Shown here in pieces: positions 1 to 6,493 of a stretch of DNA of 18,800 nt (its first letter is position 1; every line of letters starts with the position of its first letter). Origin of the DNA: CAMLQK01 sp964654135 (GTDB lineage: Bacteria; Patescibacteriota; Saccharimonadia; Saccharimonadales; UBA4665); the NCBI GenBank assembly GCA_964654135.1, contig CAZZHV010000022.1, forward strand, positions 1 to 18,800, written 5' to 3'. Made by a program: the position numbers and the translations under genes. A model generated the notes under the pieces. It was not told the origin of the DNA. It did not search any database and saw only the letters and a program-made list of their open reading frames with translations.

Positions 1-165
1 GCATCATTTATTGGTTCAGTCGCAGCTATTCCGATTATTGCCAAAAATGGCCTCAAAAGTAAGATTAAGCTACCATTTGGACCTCTGTTAATAGTCGGTC
101 TTATTCTCGTACAATTATTTGGCTCATCGGTTATTAGCTGGTATAGCAATCTCGCCGGATTCTAA
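1..165 (+). CDS. pilD: Prepilin peptidase (A24 family), C-terminal end, partial
   Basis: The reading frame is open from base 1 to a TAA at 163-165 and encodes the last 54 residues of a membrane protein. It contains a KLPFGPLLIVG stretch followed by a hydrophobic helix and a terminal SWYSNLAGF. That Lys-x-Pro-Phe-Gly-Pro motif before a final transmembrane helix is typical of the C-terminus of type IV prepilin peptidases, which cleave the leader of prepilins at the inner face of the membrane. The catalytic aspartates would lie upstream of the window and cannot be checked. The minor-pilin operon that starts 51 bases downstream supports the call, since its products are this enzyme's expected substrates. 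Confidence 0.75.
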   Translation, partial: ASFIGSVAAIPIIAKNGLKSKIKLPFGPLLIVGLILVQLFGSSVISWYSNLAGF

Positions 166-202
166 AAGTAATAAAAAGCATTTCACCGGATAGTGCTTAT
201 GG

Positions 203-208
203 TATACT
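203..208 (+). promoter_or_regulatory. -10 box TATACT abutting the first pilin start
   Basis: TATACT preceded by TGG (extended -10 form) ends 7 nt before the ATG at 216. Transcription would begin at or next to the start codon, so the mRNA should be leaderless. The GAGG just before the ATG could not then act as a ribosome binding site. Confidence 0.6.
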
Positions 209-215
209 TGAGGTT

Positions 216-1124
216 ATGAAGGGTGGCTTACGCACACGCTACCGGACCGCTTTGCGGAGGGGAAAGCAGCACCAGGATAGTGCTGCTATTGATGACGCAC
301 GCAAGGGTGGCTTTACGGTTGTTGAAGTTATGATCGTATTAGCTGTAACTGGCGCGCTCTTTATAAGCGCGGCGACAGCTATTAGTGGCCGCACTAACAA
401 GACACAGTTCCAGCAATCTATTAACGACATCGTGACGTCGTTGCGCCAGAACATCAACTCAACAGCTATTGGCTATTATCCAAACACTGGTAACTTTAAA
501 TGTACCAATAGTAGCGGAGCAATGGCCGTTACTGGCGGCGCCAATCAACAGGGAACGAACAACGACTGTATTTTCCTCGGCAAGGCTATCCAATTTGGTA
601 TTACCGGTACCGATCCGCAGCAATATGTAACATATCCAATTGCAGCACTGCGGGTTGATACTGCAGGCGAAGAGGTTCACGATATTGCAACTGCCAAGCC
701 AGCAGCTATTTATCCAACTGCCCAGCAGCCTAACGCCCCAGATGACACTACCAAAGATAAGCTTATGTATGGCTTAACTGTCTCAAAGATGATCTATAAC
801 AACAACGCAGGTAATGCTATCGGTGCTTTTGCAGTAATTAGTGACCTCAGTACTTACTCATATAGCAATTCGCAGCTGCAATCTGGTTCACAACAGCTTA
901 TTTTGGTGCCAATTGCCACGTCTACCCTTAACGATACAATTGGTAGCGCCGCCGCCAAAATTAACCAAAAGCTTCCAACCAGCCCAACAGCAACTGCCGG
1001 TATTCAGATTTGCTTCGACAGTGGTACGACCGACCAATCGGGCCTTGTTACTATCGGTGGAAGCGGCGGCCAACAGTTGAATGTTTCGTTGCAGATTAAA
1101 ACCGGAAAGGGATGTGGCTTGTAA
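216..1124 (+). CDS. Type IV minor pilin with N-methylation motif (FimU/GspH position)
   Basis: This 302-residue protein has a long basic leader (residues 1-32) and a class III signal: the leader ends in Gly-Gly, Phe33 is the predicted mature N-terminus and Glu37 is at +5, followed by a hydrophobic helix (about 35-55). Prepilin peptidase should cut after Gly32. The rest is a Thr/Asn/Gly-rich globular domain with cysteines near the C-terminus (Cys266 region and Cys300) that could form a pilin-type disulfide loop. The ATG at 216 is chosen because a -10 box lies 7 nt upstream and no other start precedes the motif. It is the first of four minor pilins. The leader is longer than usual for type IV pilins. 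Its assignment to the H/FimU place rests on gene order only. Confidence 0.8.
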   Translation: MKGGLRTRYRTALRRGKQHQDSAAIDDARKGGFTVVEVMIVLAVTGALFISAATAISGRTNKTQFQQSINDIVTSLRQNINSTAIGYYPNTGNFKCTNSSGAMAVTGGANQQGTNNDCIFLGKAIQFGITGTDPQQYVTYPIAALRVDTAGEEVHDIATAKPAAIYPTAQQPNAPDDTTKDKLMYGLTVSKMIYNNNAGNAIGAFAVISDLSTYSYSNSQLQSGSQQLILVPIATSTLNDTIGSAAAKINQKLPTSPTATAGIQICFDSGTTDQSGLVTIGGSGGQQLNVSLQIKTGKGCGL

Positions 1125-1594
1125 TGAAGAGATTCCAGCGACTTAACCAGCGTGGTGACACTATTGTTGAGGTTCTGATCTCGATTGCAGTCGTCAGCCT
1201 AATCTTGGGTGGCGCCTACGTAACTACCAACAAGAGCCTTAAGGCCGAGCGCGGCGCACAAGAGCGCACCGATGGTACTAAGCTTGTCGAAAGCCAAATT
1301 GAATCTCTTAAGAGTATTGCCGTAGACGATCCAGACGCACTCTTTAAGAACGCTCCGACCAACTTTTGCGTTACACCAAATCAACAGATTGTTGCGGCAG
1401 TTTCAACCAATAATACCTGTAGATTCAATGCCAGTGGCGCAAACAATAATACAACCGAGCCTGCATACTTTATGTCAGCTAGTTTAACCCAGACAGCAGG
1501 CGTTAACACTGTTACTATCAAGAACACGTGGGCAGCTATCGAGACTAATGGCGCCACCGATACAATTACCATGACGTATAGGTTGTACCAATGA
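1124..1594 (+). CDS. Minor pilin with N-methylation motif (PilV/GspI position)
   Basis: This 156-residue protein begins MKRFQRLNQRG followed by DTIVEVLIS. The predicted cleavage is after Gly11, leaving Asp12 at +1 (an unusual residue there, where Phe or Met is common) and Glu16 at +5. A hydrophobic helix covers about residues 15-35. Two cysteines (in NFCV and NTCR) could pair. The start at 1124 overlaps the previous stop as TAATG, which suggests translational coupling; an in-frame ATG at 1112 would only add MWLV. It is a likely second component of the pilus tip or priming complex, by analogy with PilV and GspI. Confidence 0.8.
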   Translation: MKRFQRLNQRGDTIVEVLISIAVVSLILGGAYVTTNKSLKAERGAQERTDGTKLVESQIESLKSIAVDDPDALFKNAPTNFCVTPNQQIVAAVSTNNTCRFNASGANNNTTEPAYFMSASLTQTAGVNTVTIKNTWAAIETNGATDTITMTYRLYQ

Positions 1595-2193
1595 TAAAGC
1601 GATTACAGCACGCCAAATCAAACGCCGAAGGCTTTACGATTGTTGAGCTCTTAATATCAACACTTATTTTCTCAATGATTCTGCTAATCGTAACAGTCGG
1701 TATTATTCAAATTACCCGCGTGTACTACAAGGGGCTTACAGAGGCGCAAACGCAGAACACTGCTCGTGCTGCTATGGACGACATTACCCAGGGTATCCAG
1801 TTTAGTGGCGGTACTGTTTCGGCTACGCAGGCAAGTACTAAATCTTTTTGTATCGGTGACCAGCAATATAGCTACGCACTTGGCAAGCAGCTCGGTAGCC
1901 AAACCACCAAAGCACTTTGGAAAACCAACACTCCAGGCTGTAGTGGTAATCCTGCAGTAGCTGCCAGCGGCAAGGAGTTCTTATCCGACAAAATGCGTCT
2001 TTCCAACCTGACGGTTACCTCATTAGGGGCCAACTTGTGGAAAGTAAGTCTAACTGTAGCCTATGGCGATGACGACTTGCTCGATAATCCAACAAGCACC
2101 AACCCGAACTGTAAGGGTGTCACTGCTGGCACGCAATTCTGCTCGATTTCAACGCTAACATCAACAGTCATTCAAAGGGTAACGAGTAACTAA
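1591..2193 (+). CDS. Minor pilin with N-methylation motif (PilW/GspJ position)
   Basis: This 200-residue protein has a short basic leader ending at Gly14, then FTIVELLIS with Phe15 at +1 and Glu19 at +5, and a long hydrophobic helix to about residue 38. The globular part contains several cysteines (in FCIGD, PGCSG, NCKG and QFCS), enough for two disulfides. The ATG overlaps the upstream stop codon in an ATGA arrangement, indicating coupled translation. By position and motif it corresponds to the PilW/GspJ minor pilin that assembles with its neighbours into the priming complex in the inner membrane. The specific orthology is inferred from order. Confidence 0.8.
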   Translation: MIKRLQHAKSNAEGFTIVELLISTLIFSMILLIVTVGIIQITRVYYKGLTEAQTQNTARAAMDDITQGIQFSGGTVSATQASTKSFCIGDQQYSYALGKQLGSQTTKALWKTNTPGCSGNPAVAASGKEFLSDKMRLSNLTVTSLGANLWKVSLTVAYGDDDLLDNPTSTNPNCKGVTAGTQFCSISTLTSTVIQRVTSN

Positions 2194-2194
2194 T

Positions 2195-3244
2195 ATGAAC
2201 ATGCACACTACACGTCAACTTCGCACCAACCAACAAGGCATGGTCTCTATTATGGTGACGATGATCTTGATGATCGTAATGAGCTTGATTGTGCTCGGCT
2301 TTGCCCAGAATGCTCGCCGCAACCAGCGCGAGACGCTTGACCGCCAGCTTAGCACACAGGCGTTCTACGCTGCTGAATCTGGTGTTAACGATGCCAAAGA
2401 GCTTATTAGCAAGTCGACCGCTGTACCGCCAGCTAAATCCTCTTGTACTGATGCTGGCACAGGTGGCTACTACCAATCATTGCTCGACAACTCGACACTT
2501 AATAACACAGCAAACGTATCGTATAGCTGTGTGCTTGTAAACCCAGCTCCAAAACAGCTCGATTATGACGGCGTGAGTACTACTGGTACTATCGCGCCCA
2601 TCTTCTCGGGTTCGGGCAGCCCATTTGGCAGTATTGATATGACGTGGCAGAGTAAAACCGGCTCAGCTACGCCTACTAACGGCTGTCCAACGCAATACGT
2701 TTCGGGCACAGGGGCATTTACGCCAACTTCAACCTGGACTTGTGGCTATGGTGTGGTTCGTATCGACCTAGTGCCAGTTAGCGGCAGCCTAGACGCCAAC
2801 TCGCTCCAGAACAATGCCCGCACCTTCTATGCCATACCTACCAAGACCACGGGCACTAATAGCTACAACTTCTCGACAGAAGGCAACAAGGTGATCGGTG
2901 TTAAGTGTACTAACACCAGCTGTACTCTGAACGTAAGCGGCCTCACCGGTACTCAGTACTACATGCGCATGCAATCTATCTACCAAGATGTTTCGATGAA
3001 GATCGCCAGCTCACAAGGCCTGTCAGGTGCACAGATTGTTGTCGACTCCACAGGTAAGGCACAGGACGTGCTTCGTCGCATCCAGGTTCGCTTCCCAATT
3101 AGCGAAACCGGCAGCAAGAACCAGCTTCCAGACAACGCTCTACAGAGTACAGACTCTATCTGTAAGCGCTTTGCGGCTATGGACGGATACTTCGACAACA
3201 ACGTCGATAGTGTTAGCGGCGACAACGGTCTCTGTCAGTCATAG
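2195..3244 (+). CDS. PilX/GspK-like minor pilin lacking Glu5
   Basis: This 349-residue protein starts 1 nt after the upstream stop. After a basic leader ending in Gln-Gln-Gly15 comes a strongly hydrophobic helix (about 16-38), then QLSTQAFYAAESGVNDA, a signature of PilX-type N-terminal domains. The residue at +5 of the predicted mature form is Met20, not Glu. Absence of Glu5 is the hallmark of GspK, the pseudopilin at the tip, whose own N-terminus need not salt-bridge to a preceding subunit. The C-terminal part is cysteine-containing and Ser/Thr/Asn-rich. As the last and largest gene of the set it fits the tip position. An AAAGGG 15 nt upstream of the ATG is too distant to be a convincing ribosome binding site. 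Confidence 0.8.
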   Translation: MNMHTTRQLRTNQQGMVSIMVTMILMIVMSLIVLGFAQNARRNQRETLDRQLSTQAFYAAESGVNDAKELISKSTAVPPAKSSCTDAGTGGYYQSLLDNSTLNNTANVSYSCVLVNPAPKQLDYDGVSTTGTIAPIFSGSGSPFGSIDMTWQSKTGSATPTNGCPTQYVSGTGAFTPTSTWTCGYGVVRIDLVPVSGSLDANSLQNNARTFYAIPTKTTGTNSYNFSTEGNKVIGVKCTNTSCTLNVSGLTGTQYYMRMQSIYQDVSMKIASSQGLSGAQIVVDSTGKAQDVLRRIQVRFPISETGSKNQLPDNALQSTDSICKRFAAMDGYFDNNVDSVSGDNGLCQS

Positions 3245-3264
3245 TTAACAGAATAGACAATTAA

Positions 3265-3294
3265 AAAGCTCCGGTTTGCGCCGGAGCTTTTCTT
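3265..3294. terminator. Bidirectional intrinsic terminator between convergent genes
   Basis: AAAGCTCCGG (3265-3274) pairs perfectly with CCGGAGCTTT (3281-3290) around a 6-nt loop. A T-rich run follows on the plus strand and, read on the minus strand, a run of T follows the other arm. It ends the pilin operon from the left and the recombinase gene from the right. Confidence 0.9.
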
Positions 3295-4215
3295 TTATTC
3301 GGTAATGTCGTTGCTGTGGAACTGCTGATGCACACTCTTGAGGTGCGGATCGGTTATGTGCGTGTATATTTCCGTTGTGGAGATGTTACTGTGACCAAGC
3401 ATGGCTTGTACGCTACGCAGGTCGGCACCATTCATGACAAGGTCAGTTGCGAAGGAATGTCGCAAGGTGTGTGGACTAACGTGCTTAGTGATGCCTGCAA
3501 GTAGGGCATAGCGAGCCACGAGACGCTGCACGCTCCTAACGGTTAGGCGCTGGTAGTCGCCGCTGTTATCAACTGCTTTTCGGCCGCTGTAGCGTATAAA
3601 TAACGGTGTTGTATTGTCGCCACGCATATCAAGATACTTTTCGACCCATTCTGCGGCCATTTCACTAACAAATATTGGGCGGTCTTTTTGACCCTTACCA
3701 CGAACCATAAATTCGCGGTGTTTGAGGTTGATGTGGTCTTTGTTGAGGCCAACAAGTTCGGATACACGAAGGCCGCTACTAAAGAGTAGCTCCAGAATTG
3801 CGCGGTCGCGAACGCCTGCCTCTGTATTGATGTCCGGTTGGCTAAACAGGCGAGCGAGCTCATCTTCGTTAAGAAAGGTAACTTGCTTGCGTTTTGCTTT
3901 GGCGAGCTCAATTTTTTCCGGTGGCAGTGCAGGAATATCGCGCTTAGCGCAGAACTTTAAAAATCCGCGCAGTGCGATAAGGTGATAGTTTTGTGTATTT
4001 TTACCCAGTTCCTCACTAGTGTTGGTGCCAAGTCTGGCAAGCCAGAGACGCCATTTACGAATGAGGTCAGGGGTAATATCGCTTACTTTAACTTCTCCGG
4101 CGTAGTCGAGCAGTCGAGTCAAGTAATGATCGTAGTTGGCGATGGTTTTTTGTGAACGGTTTTGTTCAATCTCTAGATATTCCAGAAAGTCGGTTTTTGC
4201 TTTGCTAAATTGCAT
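3295..4215 (-). CDS. Tyrosine recombinase, XerC/XerD type
   Basis: This 306-residue protein has the usual Xer layout: an N-terminal SAM-like core-binding domain (about 1-95) and a C-terminal catalytic domain. All six active-site positions are visible: Arg150 (in SGLRVSEL), Lys174 (RGKGQKDR), His249 and Arg252 (SPHTLRHSF), His275 (LGHSNIST) and the nucleophile Tyr284 (EIYTH). Length and motifs fit a chromosome-dimer resolvase better than a phage integrase, and the protein carries no extra arm-binding domain. It probably resolves chromosome dimers at a dif site. It is convergent with the pilin operon and has its own -10 box. A role in moving the adjacent GC-rich gene is conceivable but unsupported. 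Confidence 0.9.
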   Translation of the reverse strand: MQFSKAKTDFLEYLEIEQNRSQKTIANYDHYLTRLLDYAGEVKVSDITPDLIRKWRLWLARLGTNTSEELGKNTQNYHLIALRGFLKFCAKRDIPALPPEKIELAKAKRKQVTFLNEDELARLFSQPDINTEAGVRDRAILELLFSSGLRVSELVGLNKDHINLKHREFMVRGKGQKDRPIFVSEMAAEWVEKYLDMRGDNTTPLFIRYSGRKAVDNSGDYQRLTVRSVQRLVARYALLAGITKHVSPHTLRHSFATDLVMNGADLRSVQAMLGHSNISTTEIYTHITDPHLKSVHQQFHSNDITE

Positions 4216-4221
4216 ATGTTT

Positions 4222-4227
4222 ATTCTA
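4222..4227 (-). promoter_or_regulatory. -10 box for the recombinase, leaderless spacing
   Basis: On the minus strand TAGAAT ends 6 nt before the ATG at 4215-4213. Transcription would start at the A of the start codon. No ribosome binding site is visible. Confidence 0.5.
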
Positions 4228-4276
4228 CCACTGGTAGGACAACATGTATCAGATAAAAAATACAATAGTGTAGGGG

Positions 4277-4290
4277 ACAAGTGGATGAAC
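4277..4290 (+). repeat. Left arm of a 14-bp inverted repeat around a GC-rich gene
   Basis: ACAAGTGGATGAAC is the exact reverse complement of 4867-4880. The two arms bracket the minus-strand gene at 4357-4872 and its 3' stem-loop. On the gene's RNA this arm lies just beyond the 3' stem-loop. Confidence 0.8.
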
Positions 4291-4294
4291 GGGC

Positions 4295-4339
4295 GGTGGA
4301 GCGAAGGTGACATGGCTGTCAGGACGCCTTCGCTCCACC
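4295..4339 (-). terminator. Compound 3' stem-loop without a U-tract, after the 4357-4872 gene
   Basis: GGTGGAGCGAAGG pairs perfectly over 13 bp (4295-4307 with 4327-4339). Inside it, TGACA and TGTCA (4308-4312 with 4317-4321) form a second stem with a 4-nt loop, leaving a one-sided 5-nt bulge. It starts about 17 nt past the stop codon. No T-run follows on the minus strand, so it is not a classical intrinsic terminator; it may protect the 3' end or act as a U-less terminator. Confidence 0.75.
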
Positions 4340-4356
4340 CGGAGTGCTGTGTTGTG

Positions 4357-4872
4357 CTAGTCGCGGAACGCCTTGAAGAGCCAGGCGAAAGCGCCGGCGA
4401 TCATGGTCAGGCAGTCCGCGGTGTCTTCGCTGTCGAGTCGGGCTCGACGTGGGGCATGTGTCCTTGCGGGGCCACCATGGATACGTCCGATGCGGATGCC
4501 GCTTTTACCGCTGGGGTGAGTGGTGGCGTGGTAACTCCGATCTTCGTAGTTGGCTTCAACAAACAGTTGGTTCCAGATGCCGTAGACGAAGATGGAGCCT
4601 TCCGAGGCCTCCTCACGCCTGAGCGTCTTGATGAACGGGAGTGCGGCCTGGAACGTGGCGGCAGGCTGCTCGTTTGAACCTTCTATGAAGGCCTGCAGAC
4701 TTGTTACCAGCGTGGCCAGCTGCTCTGATTGCTCCTTTTCGTTGATCAGTTCGATGAGCTGCTCGGCGACCGTAGTTAGGTCGGCGCGAGAATGGCGGCT
4801 GAGCTGATGCTCGAAAGCCGGACGAATGATCGGGGGACTCGCCACAACGATCTCCTCGTGGGGTGTGTTCAT
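4357..4872 (-). CDS. Hypothetical protein, GC-rich orphan gene
   Basis: The product is a 171-residue soluble protein of unrecognised family. Residues 30-65 are acidic and Leu/Glu-rich and probably helical. The centre has YGIWNQLFVEANYEDRSYHATT, followed by a basic His/Arg/Gly-rich stretch (about 120-145), and the end is a hydrophobic helix (CLTMIAGAFAWLFKAF). GC is far above the neighbours (40 of 60 bases in 4381-4440). The start codon lies inside one arm of a 14-bp inverted repeat. A leader of roughly 30-40 nt is expected from AT-rich -10-like sequence near 4907-4921. The overlapping plus-strand frame (4210-4677) was not preferred because it reads through the recombinase promoter and the 3' stem-loop. 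No function can be assigned. Confidence 0.7.
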   Translation of the reverse strand: MNTPHEEIVVASPPIIRPAFEHQLSRHSRADLTTVAEQLIELINEKEQSEQLATLVTSLQAFIEGSNEQPAATFQAALPFIKTLRREEASEGSIFVYGIWNQLFVEANYEDRSYHATTHPSGKSGIRIGRIHGGPARTHAPRRARLDSEDTADCLTMIAGAFAWLFKAFRD

Positions 4873-4880
4873 CCACTTGT
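4867..4880 (-). repeat. Right arm of the 14-bp inverted repeat, covering a start codon
   Basis: The plus strand reads GTTCATCCACTTGT, the exact reverse complement of 4277-4290. It includes the ATG of the minus-strand gene (4872-4870) and the bases just upstream, where a ribosome would bind. Confidence 0.8.
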
Positions 4881-4929
4881 TAAGTGCTCAGTCGGGTTGA
4901 CGAGACTTTATATACTTTATAATATATTG

Positions 4930-4949
4930 CCTAATTCAGCAATATTAGG
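4930..4949. promoter_or_regulatory. Dyad between divergent promoters, possible operator
   Basis: CCTAAT and ATTAGG (4930-4935 with 4944-4949) form a 6-bp inverted repeat with an 8-base centre. It lies between the promoter regions of the divergent GC-rich gene and ndk. It could be a regulator site or a chance palindrome in AT-rich DNA. Confidence 0.3.
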
Positions 4950-4972
4950 TATAAAAGCGGTCGCCGATCTGT

Positions 4973-5008
4973 TACAATACAGGCGTAATTTCACATAAGC
5001 CAAAGGAA
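4973..5008 (+). promoter_or_regulatory. ndk promoter and ribosome binding site
   Basis: A TACAAT -10 box at 4973-4978 is followed by a leader of about 28 nt. The leader contains AAAGGAAG (5002-5009), with 4-6 nt between the purine core and the ATG at 5013. This gene therefore has a conventional Shine-Dalgarno leader, unlike most of its neighbours, and it shows that the organism's ribosomes probably do use such signals. Confidence 0.65.
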
Positions 5009-5012
5009 GTGC

Positions 5013-5519
5013 ATGGAACGAACACTTATTATCTTTAAGCCAGATGCAGTGATGCGCGGTATTGTCGGCGAAGTTTTGACTCGCTTTGAGCGTGTTGGTC
5101 TTAAAATTGTGGGCACTAAAATGCTCCAGCCGGGTAGCGAACACTACTTTGAACACTATGAAGGTATTGGTGGTCTTAAGACTCGTAAGGGTGAAGAAAT
5201 TTTTGAAACCCAGCTCCGTGAAATGCAGGAAGGTCCTGTAATTGCTATGGTGCTCGAAGGTGTAAATGCCATCGAACAAGTACGCAAAATGGTTGGTGAA
5301 ACTGAACCTCGCAGTGCTGCTCCAGGCACAATCCGTGGCGATTATGCACACATGACGTATTCACACGCTGCCGTAACACGTCGTGGTACTCCAAATGTTG
5401 TTCACGCTTCAGCCGAACCAGGCGAAGCGGAAAAAGAAATTGCTCACTGGTTTAAGCCAGAAGAGCTCGTTACGTATGACGTAGCACACGCTCACTTTAC
5501 GCAGCCAAAAGCTGACTAA
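5013..5519 (+). CDS. ndk: Nucleoside diphosphate kinase
   Basis: The enzyme transfers the gamma phosphate from ATP to other (d)NDPs through a phospho-histidine, balancing nucleotide pools. That matters in organisms that scavenge nucleotides. Visible signatures are the N-terminal LIIFKPDAV with Lys9, the GETEPRSAAPGTIRGDY block (about 95-111) and the active-site NVVHASAEPGEAEKEI with His131. The canonical HGSDS becomes His-Ala-Ser-Ala-Glu but the His is kept. At 168 residues it is longer than the usual 130-150 because of an insertion around residues 48-68. The start is fixed by a good Shine-Dalgarno sequence. A U-less GC hairpin follows the stop codon, then tRNA-Arg. Confidence 0.95.
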   Translation: MERTLIIFKPDAVMRGIVGEVLTRFERVGLKIVGTKMLQPGSEHYFEHYEGIGGLKTRKGEEIFETQLREMQEGPVIAMVLEGVNAIEQVRKMVGETEPRSAAPGTIRGDYAHMTYSHAAVTRRGTPNVVHASAEPGEAEKEIAHWFKPEELVTYDVAHAHFTQPKAD

Positions 5520-5534
5520 TCGCACAACTATTTA

Positions 5535-5553
5535 CGGGCCTAGCGCAGGCCCG
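5535..5553 (+). terminator. GC hairpin between ndk and tRNA-Arg
   Basis: CGGGCC and GGCCCG (5535-5540 with 5548-5553) pair perfectly around a 7-nt loop. There is no T-run, and the tRNA begins 4 nt later. It may be a weak ndk terminator or an RNA processing signal in an ndk-tRNA transcript. Confidence 0.45.
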
Positions 5554-5557
5554 ATAT

Positions 5558-5634
5558 GCCTCGGTAGCTCAACTGGATAGAGCAAGCCCGTCCTAAGGGA
5601 GAGGTTGGGGGTTCGAGTCCCTCCCGGGGTACCA
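5558..5634 (+). tRNA. tRNA-Arg(CCT), CCA encoded
   Basis: A full cloverleaf is present: acceptor GCCTCGG with CCGGGGT (including a G1-U72 wobble), D stem GCTC/GAGC, anticodon CCT at 5592-5594 in loop GTCCTAA, and a 5-bp T stem GGGGG/CCCTC with a TTCGAGT loop. CCA is encoded at 5632-5634. It reads AGG. The anticodon stem is odd: only the three pairs next to the loop (CCC/GGG) form. The two outer positions are G28 opposite A42 and A27 opposite G43, whereas E. coli tRNA-Arg(CCT) as remembered has AGCCC/GGGCT there. A canonical terminator follows directly. Confidence 0.85.
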
Positions 5635-5637
5635 AAT

Positions 5638-5668
5638 AAAAAAGCCGGTCATTTGACTGGCTTTTTTA
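5638..5668 (+). terminator. Intrinsic terminator after tRNA-Arg
   Basis: AAGCCGGTC pairs with GACTGGCTT (one G-U wobble) around an ATTT loop. An A-run precedes it and a T-run follows. Confidence 0.9.
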
Positions 5669-5703
5669 TTTGAACCGCCGTGGAGGGACGAGAACGGATA
5701 TGG

Positions 5704-5728
5704 GTAAGATTGCCAGGGGGAATCTTAC
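5704..5728 (-). terminator. Stem-loop just past the SGNH hydrolase stop
   Basis: GTAAGATT and AATCTTAC (5704-5711 with 5721-5728) form a perfect 8-bp stem with a 9-nt loop, immediately after the minus-strand stop codon. It lacks a T-run, so termination there is only likely, not certain. Confidence 0.5.
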
Positions 5729-5729
5729 T

Positions 5730-6404
5730 TCACCCAGTCTTGAGTCCCGTATCATCGATAAGTTCAAGGGCCACTGGTAAAACAGTGTCTTTTATAAGAA
5801 TATGTCCCATTGAGTTGGGATGAAAGCCGTCGTCAATGAAGAAATCTGCCGGATTATTTCCCTCTATAGCCCGAATAAAGGTCTGTTCCACGTCGGCTAG
5901 GGGATATCCTTCTTGCTGAGCGACCTCCCGACAATACTGATTGTATTCTTCACGGCCTGGATGATTATAACCGCTGAGATATTGTTTACGAGCGAGCCCG
6001 TCAATGAGCGGCGGCATAGTCACGATGAGCGGCGGACTATCCAAAACCTCAAGACAGAAAGCGCCAATTTCACGTATATTTTTCTTAAAGTGGGCCGGAG
6101 GAGTAAACTCCACCCTATTTTCTTTATCTCGAATACTGGAGTCGCTCGCAAACTGAACCATAGCAAATAATTTACTTGGCTTTATTCCAAGCCTCACTGT
6201 TGAACGATGGAAACGACGAACGTCATGGGGCAGATCAGCAAGAATATCACTACTGAGCGTGCATCGAAAACCGTAATTAACTACCTCAAAGTACTGATTG
6301 CCAGTATGTACCCTGAGACTTTCTTGCAGGCGCACGGGCCAACCCCCTAAAGAGTCGCCGTGACCTTGAGTCGTACTAGATCCGTAAGCGAGAATGCCAG
6401 CCAT
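5730..6404 (-). CDS. SGNH/GDSL-family hydrolase
   Basis: The product is 224 residues from the chosen start. Block I appears at once as ILAYGSSTTQGHGDSLGGWP; the Ser after Gly-Ser is the expected nucleophile, with Ser replacing the Asp of the classical GDS. NYGF (block II) and the C-terminal FFIDDGFHPNSMGH supply the Asp-x-x-His pair. Such enzymes are esterases, lipases or carbohydrate deacetylases. There is no signal peptide, so it is cytoplasmic or delivered by another route. The ATG at 6404 is preferred over the in-frame ATG at 6413, because a TATAAT box overlaps the latter and lies exactly 7 nt before the former. It is divergent from the tailspike-like gene, which suggests a shared job on a surface polysaccharide. 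The substrate is unknown. Confidence 0.8.
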   Translation of the reverse strand: MAGILAYGSSTTQGHGDSLGGWPVRLQESLRVHTGNQYFEVVNYGFRCTLSSDILADLPHDVRRFHRSTVRLGIKPSKLFAMVQFASDSSIRDKENRVEFTPPAHFKKNIREIGAFCLEVLDSPPLIVTMPPLIDGLARKQYLSGYNHPGREEYNQYCREVAQQEGYPLADVEQTFIRAIEGNNPADFFIDDGFHPNSMGHILIKDTVLPVALELIDDTGLKTG

Positions 6405-6411
6405 CGCCAGC

Positions 6412-6417
6412 ATTATA
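6412..6417 (-). promoter_or_regulatory. Extended -10 box deciding the SGNH hydrolase start
   Basis: The minus strand reads TGGTATAAT, with the hexamer ending 7 nt before the ATG at 6404. The upstream ATG (6413) is inside the box itself and could not be on the transcript. This predicts a leaderless mRNA. Confidence 0.65.
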
Positions 6418-6461
6418 CCATTGGTAGGTATCAGTAACTTTCACCTCCAACATGCTCATGC

Positions 6462-6467
6462 TATTAT
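6462..6467 (+). promoter_or_regulatory. Candidate -10 box of the tailspike-like gene
   Basis: TATTAT lies 26 nt before the GTG at 6494. It leaves a leader of about 20 nt that includes GGATGGGA (6482-6489), a possible weak ribosome binding site close to the GTG. Confidence 0.4.
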
Positions 6468-6493
6468 AGAAGTAAGTAAATGGATGGGATATT

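Noticed and set aside
3295..4215. Phage or integron integrase
   Set aside because: Length and motif spacing fit Xer. There is no arm-binding extension or IntI-specific insertion, and no adjacent att-like direct repeats were seen.
4210..4677. A 155-residue plus-strand frame opposite the GC-rich minus-strand gene
   Set aside because: It crosses the recombinase promoter, the inverted repeat and the 3' stem-loop, has no promoter or ribosome binding site, and is Cys/Gly/Val-rich in a way typical of an antisense frame in GC-rich DNA.
5558..5730. Integration site at the 3' end of tRNA-Arg (GAGTCCCTCC resembles a nearby GGAGGGACGAG in inverted orientation)
   Set aside because: The match is short, imperfect and inverted. 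No direct repeat of the tRNA 3' end was found downstream, and no integrase lies beside it.
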